From NCBI RefSeq assembly GCF_025766255.1, contig NW_026516802.1, forward strand, positions 1-64,000: DNA of 64,000 bases, given 5' to 3'. Of the stretch, positions 22,080-34,800 are shown piece by piece; positions within the stretch are counted from its first letter, which is position 1; the number at the start of each line of letters is the position of its first letter. Source of the DNA: Zychaea mexicana. Taxonomy: Eukaryota; Mucoromycota; Mucoromycetes; Mucorales; Lichtheimiaceae. Made by a program: the position numbers and the translations under genes. Below the pieces are notes generated by a model, which was given only the letters and a program-made list of their open reading frames with translations, made no database searches and was not told the DNA's origin.

Positions 22080-22883
22080 TGCGTACCTTGAGCAACGAAG
22101 GCTGTCCCAAAACTCAGGCTCATTCCTGAGTCCGTACTCGTTGGAATTCTACGTTTGAAAAGATTACGCGGGCTATCGCGGTCGAAACTGGCTGCAACGC
22201 AATGTGCACTGAGGCGCTGATACCGTAAAGGTTGACTGCACAAGAATGGGAGCACCTGAAGCAGATCTGTGCTATCATTGAGCCATTCGAAAAAGTGACC
22301 AAGAGATTATCCGCCAGCAAGTCGCATGCCACCATCAATCTCACAATCCTTTGCTATAACCATCTAATGGACAGGCTTGAAGACTATGAGGCCAGGCCTT
22401 TCACACCGATCGACCTGTGCGGAGCTGCGGAAGTCGATCTCGTTAAGCTGACACGTCGAACGTTTATGCGTGCGCCACTGCGATGGACCCTAGCCTGAAG
22501 TTAGTTTGGTGGGTTAAAAGGGGCTGGAAAGGAAAGGCAGGAGTATAATCAGCAAATTGTCCTGAATACCTGGTCGACATCAAGAATCGCACGGATGTCG
22601 ACATTGAAGTGAGAAAGCAGCTGCAGGAAATGGATGTGTTGTATCGAGTTGACCGAAGCCAGGACGAATCAGAAGAATACATAGGCGAACGACCGATGTT
22701 GCCAATGGTGGAAGTGGGTAAGCACACAGAGCTAATCTTCTGGGCCGAGCTTGATCAACATGGCTGCGCACTACTTGGCGGTGCCAGCAACATCGACTCC
22801 TTCTGAGCGTTCTTTCTCGTCAGCTCAACATTTACTACCATACATCCGTAATCGTTTGTCCAAGAAAACCATAAAAAGTTAAA
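22080..22883 (+). pseudogene. hAT transposase fragment
   Basis: The frame reads TRWNSTF near 22131, has an in-frame TAA near 22227, then continues TAQEWEHLKQI and IIEPFEKVTKRLS (22240-22310), a typical hAT transposase region. About 22756-22880, in another frame, encodes YLAVPATSTPSERSFSSA and RNRLSKKT, the C-terminal hAT dimerisation region, ending in a stop. Frame changes between the blocks and the lack of the catalytic N-terminal part show it is dead. No inverted termini were identified. Confidence 0.8.
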
Positions 22884-23366
22884 TTAATGCTTCTGAGCTT
22901 TTGGTACTCTTTATTTTTTTTTTGTTTTTGCTTTCTCTCTTTTCTCCTTTGTTCCTGCCAACTCTGTCCCTTTTCTCTTGTCATTACTCTCGTCATCGTA
23001 CGAATTGGGGTTGCACCATGGCGAATTAAGTTTTCGTAGAACTTGAATTTTGTTCTTGCCACTGGGCGCATTTGTTTTCAGTCAATGACGAATTTATTTG
23101 CCGGAAAGAGTGTATAAGCTGACTTACAGGACTGGTTCCCAAACACGGTATATGACGCTAAATAGCGCATTTATTCCAAGTTAGGACTTTTTATTTCTGG
23201 CATCTGTGAGGGGGTCTAGATTGATCCCGCGGATCACATGGCTCGTAACACAGGATATCGGGTGCCACAGATGCATAGCGCTGTGTGATATAAAAGGGGT
23301 GATGGATTGAAGATGAACGACGAACGCGCATTTCATAATTTTTTTAACAGTACAGCATATTAGGAT
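22884..23366. other. Spacer upstream of the transporter pseudogene
   Basis: Contains a pyrimidine-rich tract (22900-22990) and the TATA box of the pseudogene. No open frame of note. Confidence 0.4.
23289..23297 (+). promoter_or_regulatory. TATA box of the transporter pseudogene
   Basis: TATAAAAGG lies 78 bp before the presumed old start codon, a good consensus match. The promoter may be intact although the coding region is not. Confidence 0.4.
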
Positions 23367-25367
23367 ATGGAAGCACTCACCACACGTTCAAAACAAAACT
23401 TTAAAAGAATAAAAAGTAATTTGACTTTACATGAGGTACATTATATGCTGCTACTTTCATTTCTTTTTCTTTCTAGATTGCTCACAATTAAATCTATGAA
23501 ACCATCTATCTAGTTGTCTAGTAGTTTGGGTGATCTAGGAACGTTACTACCTATCATGATCTCCCTAACGATATCCGGTCAGATCAATCTCACTAGTACG
23601 TTATGGTTCGGAGGCCTATAGAATATCGCATCTGGTCTCTTGTTCCAGGTGCCCGTGTGTGTTTAGCCAATGAAAGGTATTCTTTTTATGCATCATATCT
23701 TCTTGGAACACCATTGCTATTGTTTGCTAGGCTTCTACTGAAGTATTAAGGAATACCTAATGTCTATATCGTATCTATATAGCAATTGCTGCAACTGTAT
23801 TGGCAAGCGAGATGTCAATCGAAGAAAACATGTCTGCCGGTTTAGGTAATTAATGAGGTGGAATGTTAAAGGGAACCAACAGCAAGTGATGAAGCGCTCC
23901 GCATGTACCTGAAAGCAGCACGTCTCACGTAGCATGGATATGCAGGTGTTACCGCTTTCATCTTTTTCTTGGGTGCCACGCGTACTATTCCCCTGGTTGG
24001 ATCATATACTCCAGTTGCCGTCGTACGAGGTAATACCTCCTGTGTCAGTTGTTTTCCGGCGTGGTTGTTCATGAGTACATATACTTAACTGATATGTCTT
24101 CATATTTACACCTTTGTTAATTTTATTTTGCGAGCATTCAATTCGGTGCCGCTGCATCGTTGATGAAAAAACCCTACGAACTTGTGAAAACGTTGTAAGG
24201 GACGATCACTGTGCATAACTGGTCTGATAATAACACATGGGTGCTGTTGTCTTTCATTTTTGCTATTATCTGCTATCGTACGGGCATACCCAGTGCTTTG
24301 ATCTTATTTATCATCGGCTTGATCTTTGCGATGATTCGCATGTTTGGCACTGAACGCGACACGCTTGGTTTGCCTTAGCCTGTTGCTGCTGGCCATTATC
24401 CTGATACAATTATTCGACCTAGGCCAGAAGATTTCCGTACTGGTTTCGCCAATGCCGGTCTTGGTCAGATCCCGCTTACTGCTCTCAACTCGGTCATTGC
24501 CTTGAGTGCTCTTATTGATGACTTGTTTCCTGATCGCCATGCCGATACTTCCAGAATTTCCATGAGTGTCGGTGCAATGAACTTGATCGGTTGCTGGTTT
24601 GGCTCTATGCCTTTCTGGTACGATATTCTGGTACGATATTCAAGAACTGAAAAACGAACAAGGAACAACTGGATCACTGAATAAAATTTCCACGTATATA
24701 TAGCCACGGCTCAGGAGGACTGGCGGGCCAATATCGTTTTATGGTGCACGATCTGATTATTCTGAGCTTAGGCAAATTGCTCCTAGGTATCATTTTCGGT
24801 AGCTCTTTGGTCGGCCTACTCCAAGTATTTCCAAGTTCGATTCTGCGTTTCATGCTTTGTATTTCAGGGATCGAGCTCGCTTCCGCACCGCGCGCAGTAA
24901 ACAATGGCGTACATGACGAAATGAAACAAAAGGAAAAGTGGACAACTATGCTGATGACCATGGGAGTCATTCTCACGTACGGGAACTTTGGCATTGGATT
25001 TCTTGCTGGTCTTGTGGCAGCGCTTATTTTGGCTGCTCAACGACTGGGAACACGTGCCTGGTATCGATCCTTTATGCAAGGAATCAAGGACATACCCTCC
25101 AAATGGAAGCATCAAGATTCTTTCATGTATCGACAGCAACCTGCCACCAAGACGACTGAAGTTTCTCAAGAAGTTCCACCAAGTGAGCTATACAGCCCGA
25201 CGTTACCAAAGCCAGTAACCAGTACCCAATCCTCCTCTTCATCATCATCATCTTCTTCTTGTACAGTACTCCACCTCGTATCAAATATGGTTCAACTACT
25301 TAACGTAGATGGCGGCAACCCTCCGTTACGAGCTCTTAGCTTCATTCAGTTCTTTCTCATCCACTAA
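23367..25367 (+). pseudogene. Decayed molybdate transporter paralogue
   Basis: Exon for exon this matches the gene at 15946-17847, including the 23-codon first exon (23367-23435) and the exon order. It is disabled. In-frame stops replace TGG in the second exon (CTATAG near 23620), CAG before PMK (near 23665), a codon after KTL (TAA near 24196) and TGG after GLP (TAG near 24376). The fourth acceptor has lost a base (GAG|CATTC near 24135). The block equivalent to FGARSE is frameshifted (24741). The last part (24741-25367, about 208 codons) remains open, reads through the old end, and adds a serine run. Substitutions include many transversions, so this is general decay, not a repeat-induced C-to-T pattern. 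Confidence 0.85.
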
Positions 25368-25496
25368 CCATCACAATATATAAAAGCACAACACCAGCAC
25401 ACATTCTATAGGTTAGACACTTGTTCTACATATCAGTACTATAATGCAAAACTTTACCATTTCCATCCTTTTTTTTTAATCTTTTTTAAATTGTTT

Positions 25497-28400
25497 TTAT
25501 AGAGCAAACGAGAAAATAGCCTCCATTTCCTCTATCGTTCGTGGCAAGATTCTATCTGGGTATTCGTATTCGTTTTTAGGATCTTCTACTGCAACGTGTA
25601 TCCGTCTATAAGCATCTAGCAACATGCGGATCGCATTGTCCTGGACTTGATGGTAATGCTCCGAACTAGTCAATTTTCGTAGCTCGGGGGAGGCGCCTGC
25701 GCTGATAGTGATCAAGAAAGAGTCAAGGTTGGACAATGCTGTTGATACAGATTGAGTATCCATCTTTGATACTTTGGATAGAGGTTTCTAAATGTTGTTT
25801 TATAAAAAAGATATTTTTTATAAGAATGCATTATAATGTGAAACAGCAGTGGTGTTATGGAAACTTGGCTGATGTCTATTAAAGAAATGAAAAGATGGGA
25901 CAACTTACATCTGCGTCTTTGGTGCGCACAGCGTTGTCAATTTCGGATAATCCAGACTGATGTAGTAGATCGCGATACTTGATTGTATAGTTTTTGTTAA
26001 GTGCTTAGGTCCAAATAAATTGGAACCAGTTGATATACGGGTCTTACCTGCTCCGCAGCCAGTTCTTGTAAAAGATGATTAGTTCTTTCTGATAGATTCT
26101 CCCGTTTCTGTTCCGTGAAAGGATAGGATGATAGAGCTGTCTATATAGTTTAAGTGATTCAAAGTAATTAAGATGTTAGCGAATTAATAAGCAATAGACA
26201 AAAGCGGCTGTGTTCACTTCTTTACCTCTATATGCTGTATACAGTTGACAACATATACGTCGCGCTCTACACTAGAAAATTTCTGCACCGAAAGCTCACA
26301 CATTTGTACAAGTGGATCTACAATGGCATCCAATGTTTCACCGAAGTCAAATGTTCGCAAACCGTCAGCTTCTCCACTAGCTATTAAGTAGGATGAATCA
26401 TACGAAGAAACGATCTCTTTCTGCATAAAACATAGCATTGAAAAGTAATTAGATAAGGTTTATGATAATGTACTTTTGAACTTACGAGTTGTAGCGTCAT
26501 TTCTCGAACAACAGGTGATATTGTTAGTTCCTTGGTAGGAGGCTGTGACGAGTATCATAGCTCAGTATTAATTCCCTTGTATCTTATCTTCCCTTCTTTA
26601 TAGCAGCTTACATCTGCAGACTGGAGGAGTCGATCCGCTTGTGCGTTTAATGTTTTGAAAAAGTACTTGTACGCCATTTCAGTGATACTAAGCAACGTTT
26701 AGCATTAATTGGATATACTGTAGCAAATAATGTAGCCAAGAATTCGATGCTTACTCGTAAAGTACTTTTGCGAGAGCAGCGCTCTTGCGTAGTAATTTGC
26801 CCACAGTGACAGAATAAAACTGGATCAAATTGGCGACACGATATGATGTGATTGCACCAGGTTGTAATACAAGCACTTGTTCCATACGAGACTGTCATCA
26901 TTTGCATCAGAGAAACAGATAAGAAGGTATTGCATGTTCCTGTATTTCACCAGCTCTCGGTACTCTCATCCCATTCCATTGATTCTCCTCTGTAGACGCT
27001 GAATCGAGGTTGTGGTTTACCTTAAGTGGTCTACATGTTCCTTCCATGGCATAGTCCAACAATTCATCGATAGCATCGTTAATATGTATAATCGAATGTG
27101 ATTCTTCTCCGTCTTCTGCCTCTGCTGATGAGGCTTCTTTGTCACTACTGGATTTGCTGCTACCGCTATTTCCCGAGTTTTCTATGTATAGCAAGATAGG
27201 TTAACACTTGTCAGCTCCTAGGCTTAATGTGAAAGAGGTATTAATTTTTATTCTACATACCTCGTCTGCGTGTACCCGGTGAACCTTGAAATAAACTCTC
27301 CAACATTTCCTTTTCGCTTGCGCATGCCTGATGGATCCAAGCGAGCATATCTCCAATATATCGCAATGAGTCGTGTGCTTGAAGTTCGATAGGGCGTGGT
27401 GTGCCACCAGGTCCACCTCGTGTCAAGGCATTTATGAAAGCACGACCTACTGCTTCTCTTCTAGCGACTGCAAGATCATCCAGAATAGTCCTAATCAATA
27501 ACATTACAGAATGTAGAGGTTCAGCACAAACATATGCTACTAATGTATAATTTTAAACCACGTGGTATATTTCGTTCGTCATATAGATAACGCATGATAT
27601 AACTTACTGGAAAAGAACAGGCCGATGTCTTAATGCATGTAGTCCCTTCGTCATAAGCGTGCTAACATCAATACTATCTCGCCCAAATGATGCTCGACTT
27701 TCGTATTGTGTCCATCGGTATAGCTTTTCGTATGCTGTTTCTTGGTGTAAAGCCATGGATTCCATGATATGCAACCTAGTTTCCCAGCCATCCATTTAAG
27801 TTTCTGCCGTTCTTTTCCCAGCAATCAACCTTGTCTTTCCACAATTGTTACCCTGCCTGCTGGTTTTGTGTCATAAGCAATACTCGACAGTCGCTGTGGA
27901 TCTGCTTGAGATGGTTTAACGCAACAAAAAAATCGTCGCCGATTGGAACTGCTGAAGAGCATAACGTATTAATTTCTTGCTCGCTTAAAGTAAACTTTTC
28001 CAAAAACTTGTCAACAATTGTGATTCGTGCGTCACATGCCGAGCTATAATATATATACGCGTTATTATCCATCACTATGCCGATCCATATGAAAATTGCT
28101 CCAATATGACATAAAAGAAGAAGAACGAAAAAGAAAATCCACGTACCTTCGATCCTGCAGATTATGAGCCTGTTCGATCATTTCTGCCGTTTGTTCGCTC
28201 GCCTGATCCAGCTTTCCTTTCATTTCCTGACACGAAACATCCATCCCTTCAACTTGACTTTCCAGCGTCTCTAGTTGCTACGTACACACACAGTCTGCCT
28301 TTAGTAAAGAAAAAATGGTCTGTGTACGTTTCAATGTAAGTCTTGCGTGAGTTATTTAGTGAAAAAAAAAACTTTACGTCGACAACGCGAGAAAATCCTT

Positions 28401-28659
28401 CTAGAAACTTTTTGTTTGCTTCGATTTCCTTCTTTTCAATGGTGCCACGTAAATTGCGCCTCAGGTCCGTTTCATCTAAGTCGGGAATGTCTGACAGTGC
28501 AGAAAGTGCTGCTTTAATTCGAGCATCATCGGACACCGAGGAGCCGAGAACTTTGTTGAGCTTGGTTGCTAGTAGCTTGTTCGGCTTGTTGGATGTTGAA
28601 AGCTGTGCTGGTTCTGTTAATGTGTTGGCAGCTGAGCTGGATTGTTCTAGTTCAGTCAT
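25497..28659 (-). CDS. COG6: Conserved oligomeric Golgi complex subunit 6
   Basis: Thirteen exons on the minus strand: 28378-28659, 28147-28277, 27852-28043, 27608-27775, 27261-27490, 27021-27181, 26755-26891, 26612-26687, 26486-26542, 26226-26420, 26048-26140, 25909-25977 and 25497-25763. They join in phase to 685 residues. COG6 is part of lobe B of the COG tethering complex, which captures retrograde vesicles at the Golgi. Diagnostic blocks: an N-terminal coiled-coil region (exons 1-3), [16 protein letters not shown], then [10 protein letters not shown] followed by [15 protein letters not shown] and [10 protein letters not shown], and [19 protein letters not shown]. Length is normal for the family. 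It shares a 191-bp upstream region with the divergently transcribed separase gene. Confidence 0.93.
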
Positions 28660-28850
28660 GGTAGTTGAAAGGTCCGTTCGTCGTTAGAAAGGAAAAAGGC
28701 ACGAACTCGTATCGCAGGACGGAGAGGTGCTGACCTAAAAATACGCGCGTTTTCTTTAATTTTGGCGTGCTCCATTTTCTTAACGCGTTCCTTCCCTACT
28801 TTTCCTGCACGCACCAGCTTCCAAGACCGCATCCACAACCAAATGCAATC
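28660..28850. promoter_or_regulatory. Divergent promoter of COG6 and separase
   Basis: Only about 190 bp separate the two start codons (28659 on minus, 28851 on plus). No TATA box is obvious. The region must serve both genes, and some of it is probably transcribed leader. Confidence 0.5.
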
Positions 28851-31800
28851 ATGACGTTATCAACCACGCAAATATTATCGTCACTTAAGGATTACTCCCA
28901 ATGCAACGATGAGCTTGTGGTAGAAATTAAGTGTACCATTTTGGAACCTTTCCAGCCCGATCTATCACGTATCCAAGCAGGTCAGCGCATCGTCAAACCC
29001 ACACGAGCCGAATTCAAAGCCATGACCACGAAACTCGCACCTCTCGCCATGCGCATCGTTAATCAATCCATTGAATCGTTACGAGATCTGAAACAAAAAG
29101 AAACCAACAAAAAGGAGACACTCACAGAGAGCAGCAGGAAAACGGCGATACGATGCCTGATCGATTCTGCATCTTATTCCATTGCTGGCCTGAAGCACAT
29201 GAGCGCAAGCACAACTCTCAAACCATTGGATATTGAAAAGACAATGTCTAACTTAATTTGCAAGATTGTCGATCTTGGAGAGGTATTACTACTGACTAAC
29301 TAGTATGAGTGTATGCACATATAAAATAATAACATGTCGGTTGGTTTGTTTTTTCTGTTATAGTATACTCGTGCTTTAGATGAACTGACCAAGCTGCGAT
29401 CAAGTTTGGCTAACACCATCAATATATCTACTGAGAATGTACGTACTCAATCGATATCGACAACGACAGCGACAAAGGCGGGTATGTCACCGGTGAAGCC
29501 ATCCAAAGGGAACTTATCGGCAAGCTCATCACCACGACGAGGCTTCCTCACAGAATCACCCAACAGATTATCCGACGTTGAAATGGGTCTTCATAGTCCT
29601 GTTGCACGCAACATTCCAGTAACAGTATCTACACCAGCAGAGTTTACACCAGCCAGCTCACCATGGGAAGATAGCATGTTGCAGAAGTACGGCGATCTAT
29701 TTACCCTTTCATTGGACACTACCATCAATGACACAACGACAGTCTTACTTGTATTGGCATATCAAATGAATGCCATCCGATCATGGACTGATGTTGCTGA
29801 CAGCTCCTTGGTACCGGTAACTATCACTAAAAGCGAAAGAAAGCGAGAGCGCGTCGTAAAAGGGATAGCCAAAGGAAAAGAACCTTTCAGTCGATTCCTT
29901 CTAATTATAATGTCATTGCTTTTATGTAGCATTTGCCAAAGCTGTTGGATCGTTCTGGAAACTATCTGGACTGGTGTCGGCATTTGATGACTTTGGATCC
30001 AACTCTTGCACGGAAGCAATTTGGATCTTTGCACAGGCAATTATGCAAAGCGGCTTCGAAAGCACCTCTCTCAGGTAGATTTATTTTGTTCCATATTTAT
30101 CTCTGCCTTTGTTTGTCCTGGAAATTTTCACTGATAAATTGCCCAATAGACATAGGATCTGGAAAATCATTTGCTTTGCAGGCCATGGGCATGGTTGCGT
30201 TAAGACACACCGACACCGTACCGATCAAATCACTATGCAACCGCATGGTCCAAATTGGTGTTTCTTACGAAAGATTACCTGGACGTTGTATGTTTTTAAA
30301 GCAGTAACAGCGATAAATATCATAATCCATATTATCGGTTTGGATATTATTGACAGTTAAACTTTGTATTCTATATACAAAATAGGCGACTACCGTTCGA
30401 TCCTAAAATATTGCTCCCAAGTGCTCGAAAATTTGACGCCTGATATCAACAACATCGTAGAACTAGACTCTTATTTCGTATTATGCGAATACTATGCATA
30501 TGCGTCGCGAAAGGTAAGAAAAACCAGAGTACAATAGATTCGCTTATCGTAACAGTTACTGAATGATGAAATATATACAGGCAAAGAGTTACTCGGGAGC
30601 CTTTCATGCCTACAAGCAAATGATCCGTCCTTTACGCAGTCTCCTAACCGACTCGAGCGATTGTACCTATTTTCATGCTGCGTATGCAGCAACCGCCAAG
30701 CTATCATTGGGATCGGTCCAATTTGACAAGCTTGTGACGAGCAATACCTGTATGTCTTCACGTCTTTTCGTCTGCGTTTGGACGATTGTCAAATTGCTTT
30801 ATTACTCTAACAATATCACATAATTATTTCCACTGTTTGTAGATATTGACATGACATCGACGCTGACTGAAATTAACCGCTGCCTCAGTGCTGTACACTC
30901 TGCTGAAGAAAGCTACAAGCAAGCGAACGATCACACGGATCAGGCACTGAACAGCCTCCTTAAAAGTATTGATATTTTCCGTCAAAGTTGTGCTCGATAC
31001 CGTGAATTTGCTGAGAGACAGACAAAAAAGAAGCTAGAGAGCAATACTAGTAGCAATTCCTCTACTCCTACATCGACGCCCATCCACAGTGGCCGGTCCT
31101 CATTGCCATCAGCAGACAATGACTGGAGTGCGTGTATTCCAGCTATTATATCAGCGTTACAACATACGAGCGAAGTACTTCCCTCTGCAATGCGTATTAT
31201 GAAGAGAAAGGTAATATTTTTCTTCCATATTTGCTTCTATTCCTATTTTATTTTAGTATGTAGAGGAACGAGTGCTAAACTTAGAAACTCAACATTTAGC
31301 CTTGGAGAGGAAAACCGAAGCAAATGGTCTCTTTAAACGAAGTCATGTCAGCATTTGTTGAAACAATGGTGCTGCTCGCACATATGCGATTCGATATTGA
31401 CGACGAAGACTCGTACGGAAGTGCCTACGAGAATCTATCCTCAGCAGAAGAAATGTGTGTGTTTAATGGATTCTCGAACGGATATCGCTGGGTATCTAAC
31501 ACATATTACAAGATTGGTGTTACCCTCCATAATGCCGAATTGTACGCCGGTGCTGTTTATCCTTTACGCAAAGCATGCTCGCTACTTGAAAAAGACGAAA
31601 CTAGAGCATCGACCGATACTGGAAGGCTTCAACTCTGCAAACGCTACGAAGTATTGGGAACCTGCTGCCAGAAAGACAAGCGATTTGAGGTAATTAATGA
31701 TCCTGATTTTTTTAGTGCTATTAAGGGTTACTAAACCAGGTTTTTGCATACATAACCAAATTATAGGATGCCACCAAGGCTTTTAAACTGGCGTTAAAGC

Positions 31801-34800
31801 GGCTTCCGAGTTCTACTATCGAAGCCTTCGTCAAGGAAGCAGACTCCTTGGCCATATACACTTTGATGGGGAAGCACCCGCTAATTCCTAAACTGATTGA
31901 ACGATATTTGCGAGCAACAATCAGCGACGAAAGTGATTTGGAGATTTCGTTTGCAAGTGAAGCTATGGACCTGCGTCATCTCGAATCAAGTCAAAAAAGT
32001 ATAATCTATGAGTGCGAACTTCGATCCATGTATATGCTTTCGTCGTCAACCGATTGTACTCGACAGCAAAACGCAATTCTGAATGCCTTGTTACGCCACT
32101 ACACTGCCAGATCATATCCTATTCGACGTGCAAGGTAAATGTCTCTTATTTAGTACTCGATACGAGTGGTTAAAAGGAAAAGGATTTTTAGCCAATTAAC
32201 TGCCTTCTTCAATTTACCCGCGATTTCAGGGTTCTTTTGGATAAGGTGCGATTCGAACTTAGTAAGAACAAGCCAAGAAAATCTGCCCTGAAGGCTGCCA
32301 TTGGGTATGCTAGCGAAGCCGCAGAAATACTGCAATTACAGGTATGTTTTTGTTACATTTGTCTGTTTGTTTCTTTGTCTGTTTTTATTTACTGATCTGC
32401 GTACTGTTCATGTACACATAACAATGTATAACAGAGCTATGCGAATGACAGCAATTTATTGCAATACCGTCGTCATTATCTCGCATTGTCTTCTTCTTGG
32501 GCGGGTATTTGCACTGCTGAGCTTGACAAAGCATCGCCAGATTACTTTTCTCTGGCATTCTATCAATGGGGTGCACTGCTCAAGAACGTTGGATTCATAT
32601 ACTCAGGTAAGCTTACATGATTAAAAGACAAGGATTTTCATTTGTAACTGTGATGGTACTTATATGTTAACATACTCTGTTTTCTAAATTTATTAATTGT
32701 TGGTTGAAACATAGATAAAAAGACTACAGACGACCAGTATAAAGCAGTTTATCGTCAAATCGATGATGTGGACAAGTTGTACGATCATTTCCGTCTGCTC
32801 ACTGATTTCTTTGCCGTCAAGCAACAGCCCATACATCACATCAGCACCTTGCGTCTCATGCTTAAATTGACTAACGGGCTGCATCGAACATCAGAGGATC
32901 AAATATCTGGTAAAGAAAATATATGCCATTTCTACTATATGAAAAGAAAAAGAACATCCTCGGGAGAAGAACCTGGAGTTAGGAGGAAAAGAAATAGAAG
33001 AATGCTGACAATTGTGCATCTACTCCTTAGCTTCCATTATCATCACTACAAATATTGGTCGAATTTACAGTGAGCTTGGATATTCGGGCAAAGCAGACCT
33101 GGAGTTCTCTATGGCTGAAAGGACCATCCGACAAAAACCATGCACCAATGAAGCTGAGCTCAAGTATATACTGTACTATTCGGCGCATCTTGCAAGAACC
33201 GGAGAACTCGATAGAAGGTATGCTTATTCAAAGGGAGAAAAATTTGAAGTCAAATCGATTTTTAACAATGTAATGCTGCTTGTCTTGTTTACGAAACAGT
33301 AAGAGACAATTCAATACGTCAAGAATTGTATGGGAATCGTTCCGCCAAAGTAATTCGTCGAATGCACTGAGAAACGAGCGCCGTCAAATGGCTTGCCGAT
33401 TGATGATGGCTGACGCTCATTATACCCGCTCTATTCTGTTATCGCAGGCTGTAAGTGATTTTCTTTCTCATGACTATTAGAGCGTAGGAGAATAATCTAA
33501 AGTGGCTTATGGATACTGTGGTTATTACATAGGATCCATCGGTTGATCAGTCAATTCAGGACTGTACAACGGCTCTTCGCATATTGAATTTTTGCAGCCG
33601 CACAGTCCAGCAAGATATGGCTGCAAAGTCAAGAAAGACCTCCCCGCCATCAGAGGATCCTTTTACAGACAATAACACTCCTAAAATGGCCGTGAAGGCT
33701 AGAGACGAATCAGCCATTGCATCCAGTATTTCTTTCCGAGAATCCGAATGGAGCATCGCTCAAGTAAGAACTGATATGTCATTAATAAGAAGGTATCAGA
33801 TGTACAATGGCTTATTTTGTCCCTTCTCTCTACTTCCCTTCGTCCTTCTTAGAAAATGGCTTCGTGTCTCTTACAGCTTACTGAACTGCATCTGGTTCGC
33901 GGCTCCTGGCGTGATGCTCAATATTATCTTGAAAAGGGACAAGAACTGGGCGAGAGGTTGCACTCTCAAATCATGAAGTTCAAATTCTTGGTAGCTTTCA
34001 GTGATTACAATTTGCGATGCGGATCACCAAACTCAAGTATATTGAACTTGAAGGATGCTAGGGAAATTCAGCCTGAGGTTAGTATTAGATTGACATACAA
34101 AGCTATCCATCTATAATCATAAGCTCATATGTACAATTATTCTATTGTAATTCACACAAATAGGGCGACATATATCTTCGTGAGGATGCAGAACTATATA
34201 TGGCAGCTGGCAATGTTGATGCGGACCAAGGGTCTCTAAGCGATGCTATCAAGTCGTACGACGTTGCTGAGGAAAATTTTCAAAAGATCCTTGACGCTGT
34301 ATATATTGCTACCATTGAAGGCTTGGTCCATAGGTAAAGATTCTTTTTAGAGGTTATAACCCTATGGATGACATTTTCTTAACTTTTCCTTTCGTGATCA
34401 ATACCATTGAATACTCTATACAGAAATGAGGACCTAGTCAAGCTGAGAAGGATGGTCAGAGAAAGCGATACCCTAGGTATGGGTTGATTCAGTTTTCATT
34501 ATGAAAACATAGAAGATACGCTTCATCCCATGTCAAATTCTCTTTTACTGATGTCATCATTGTCTATATCCTTAGACGCCATCCAGTACACTTGCAGCGC
34601 TTTGCAGAATTTGCGAGGCACCAATTACATTTACAAAGGTAAAGCGGGATCGGGTTTTTTCTGGCTTTTTATTAGAATATGTATGCTCATATGTAATCCT
34701 TTATTGTCTAATAGCGATGACATTGGCACGGGAAAGCTCCGTACCTGATGCTCTATCCCTGCTCGAAGATTTGGAGAGATCAAATGCAATGACGAAGAAC

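Noticed and set aside
23367..24740. Repeat-induced point mutation as cause of the pseudogene stops
   Set aside because: Some stops fit G-to-A or C-to-T changes, but others need transversions (for example around 24196), and frameshifts are also present.
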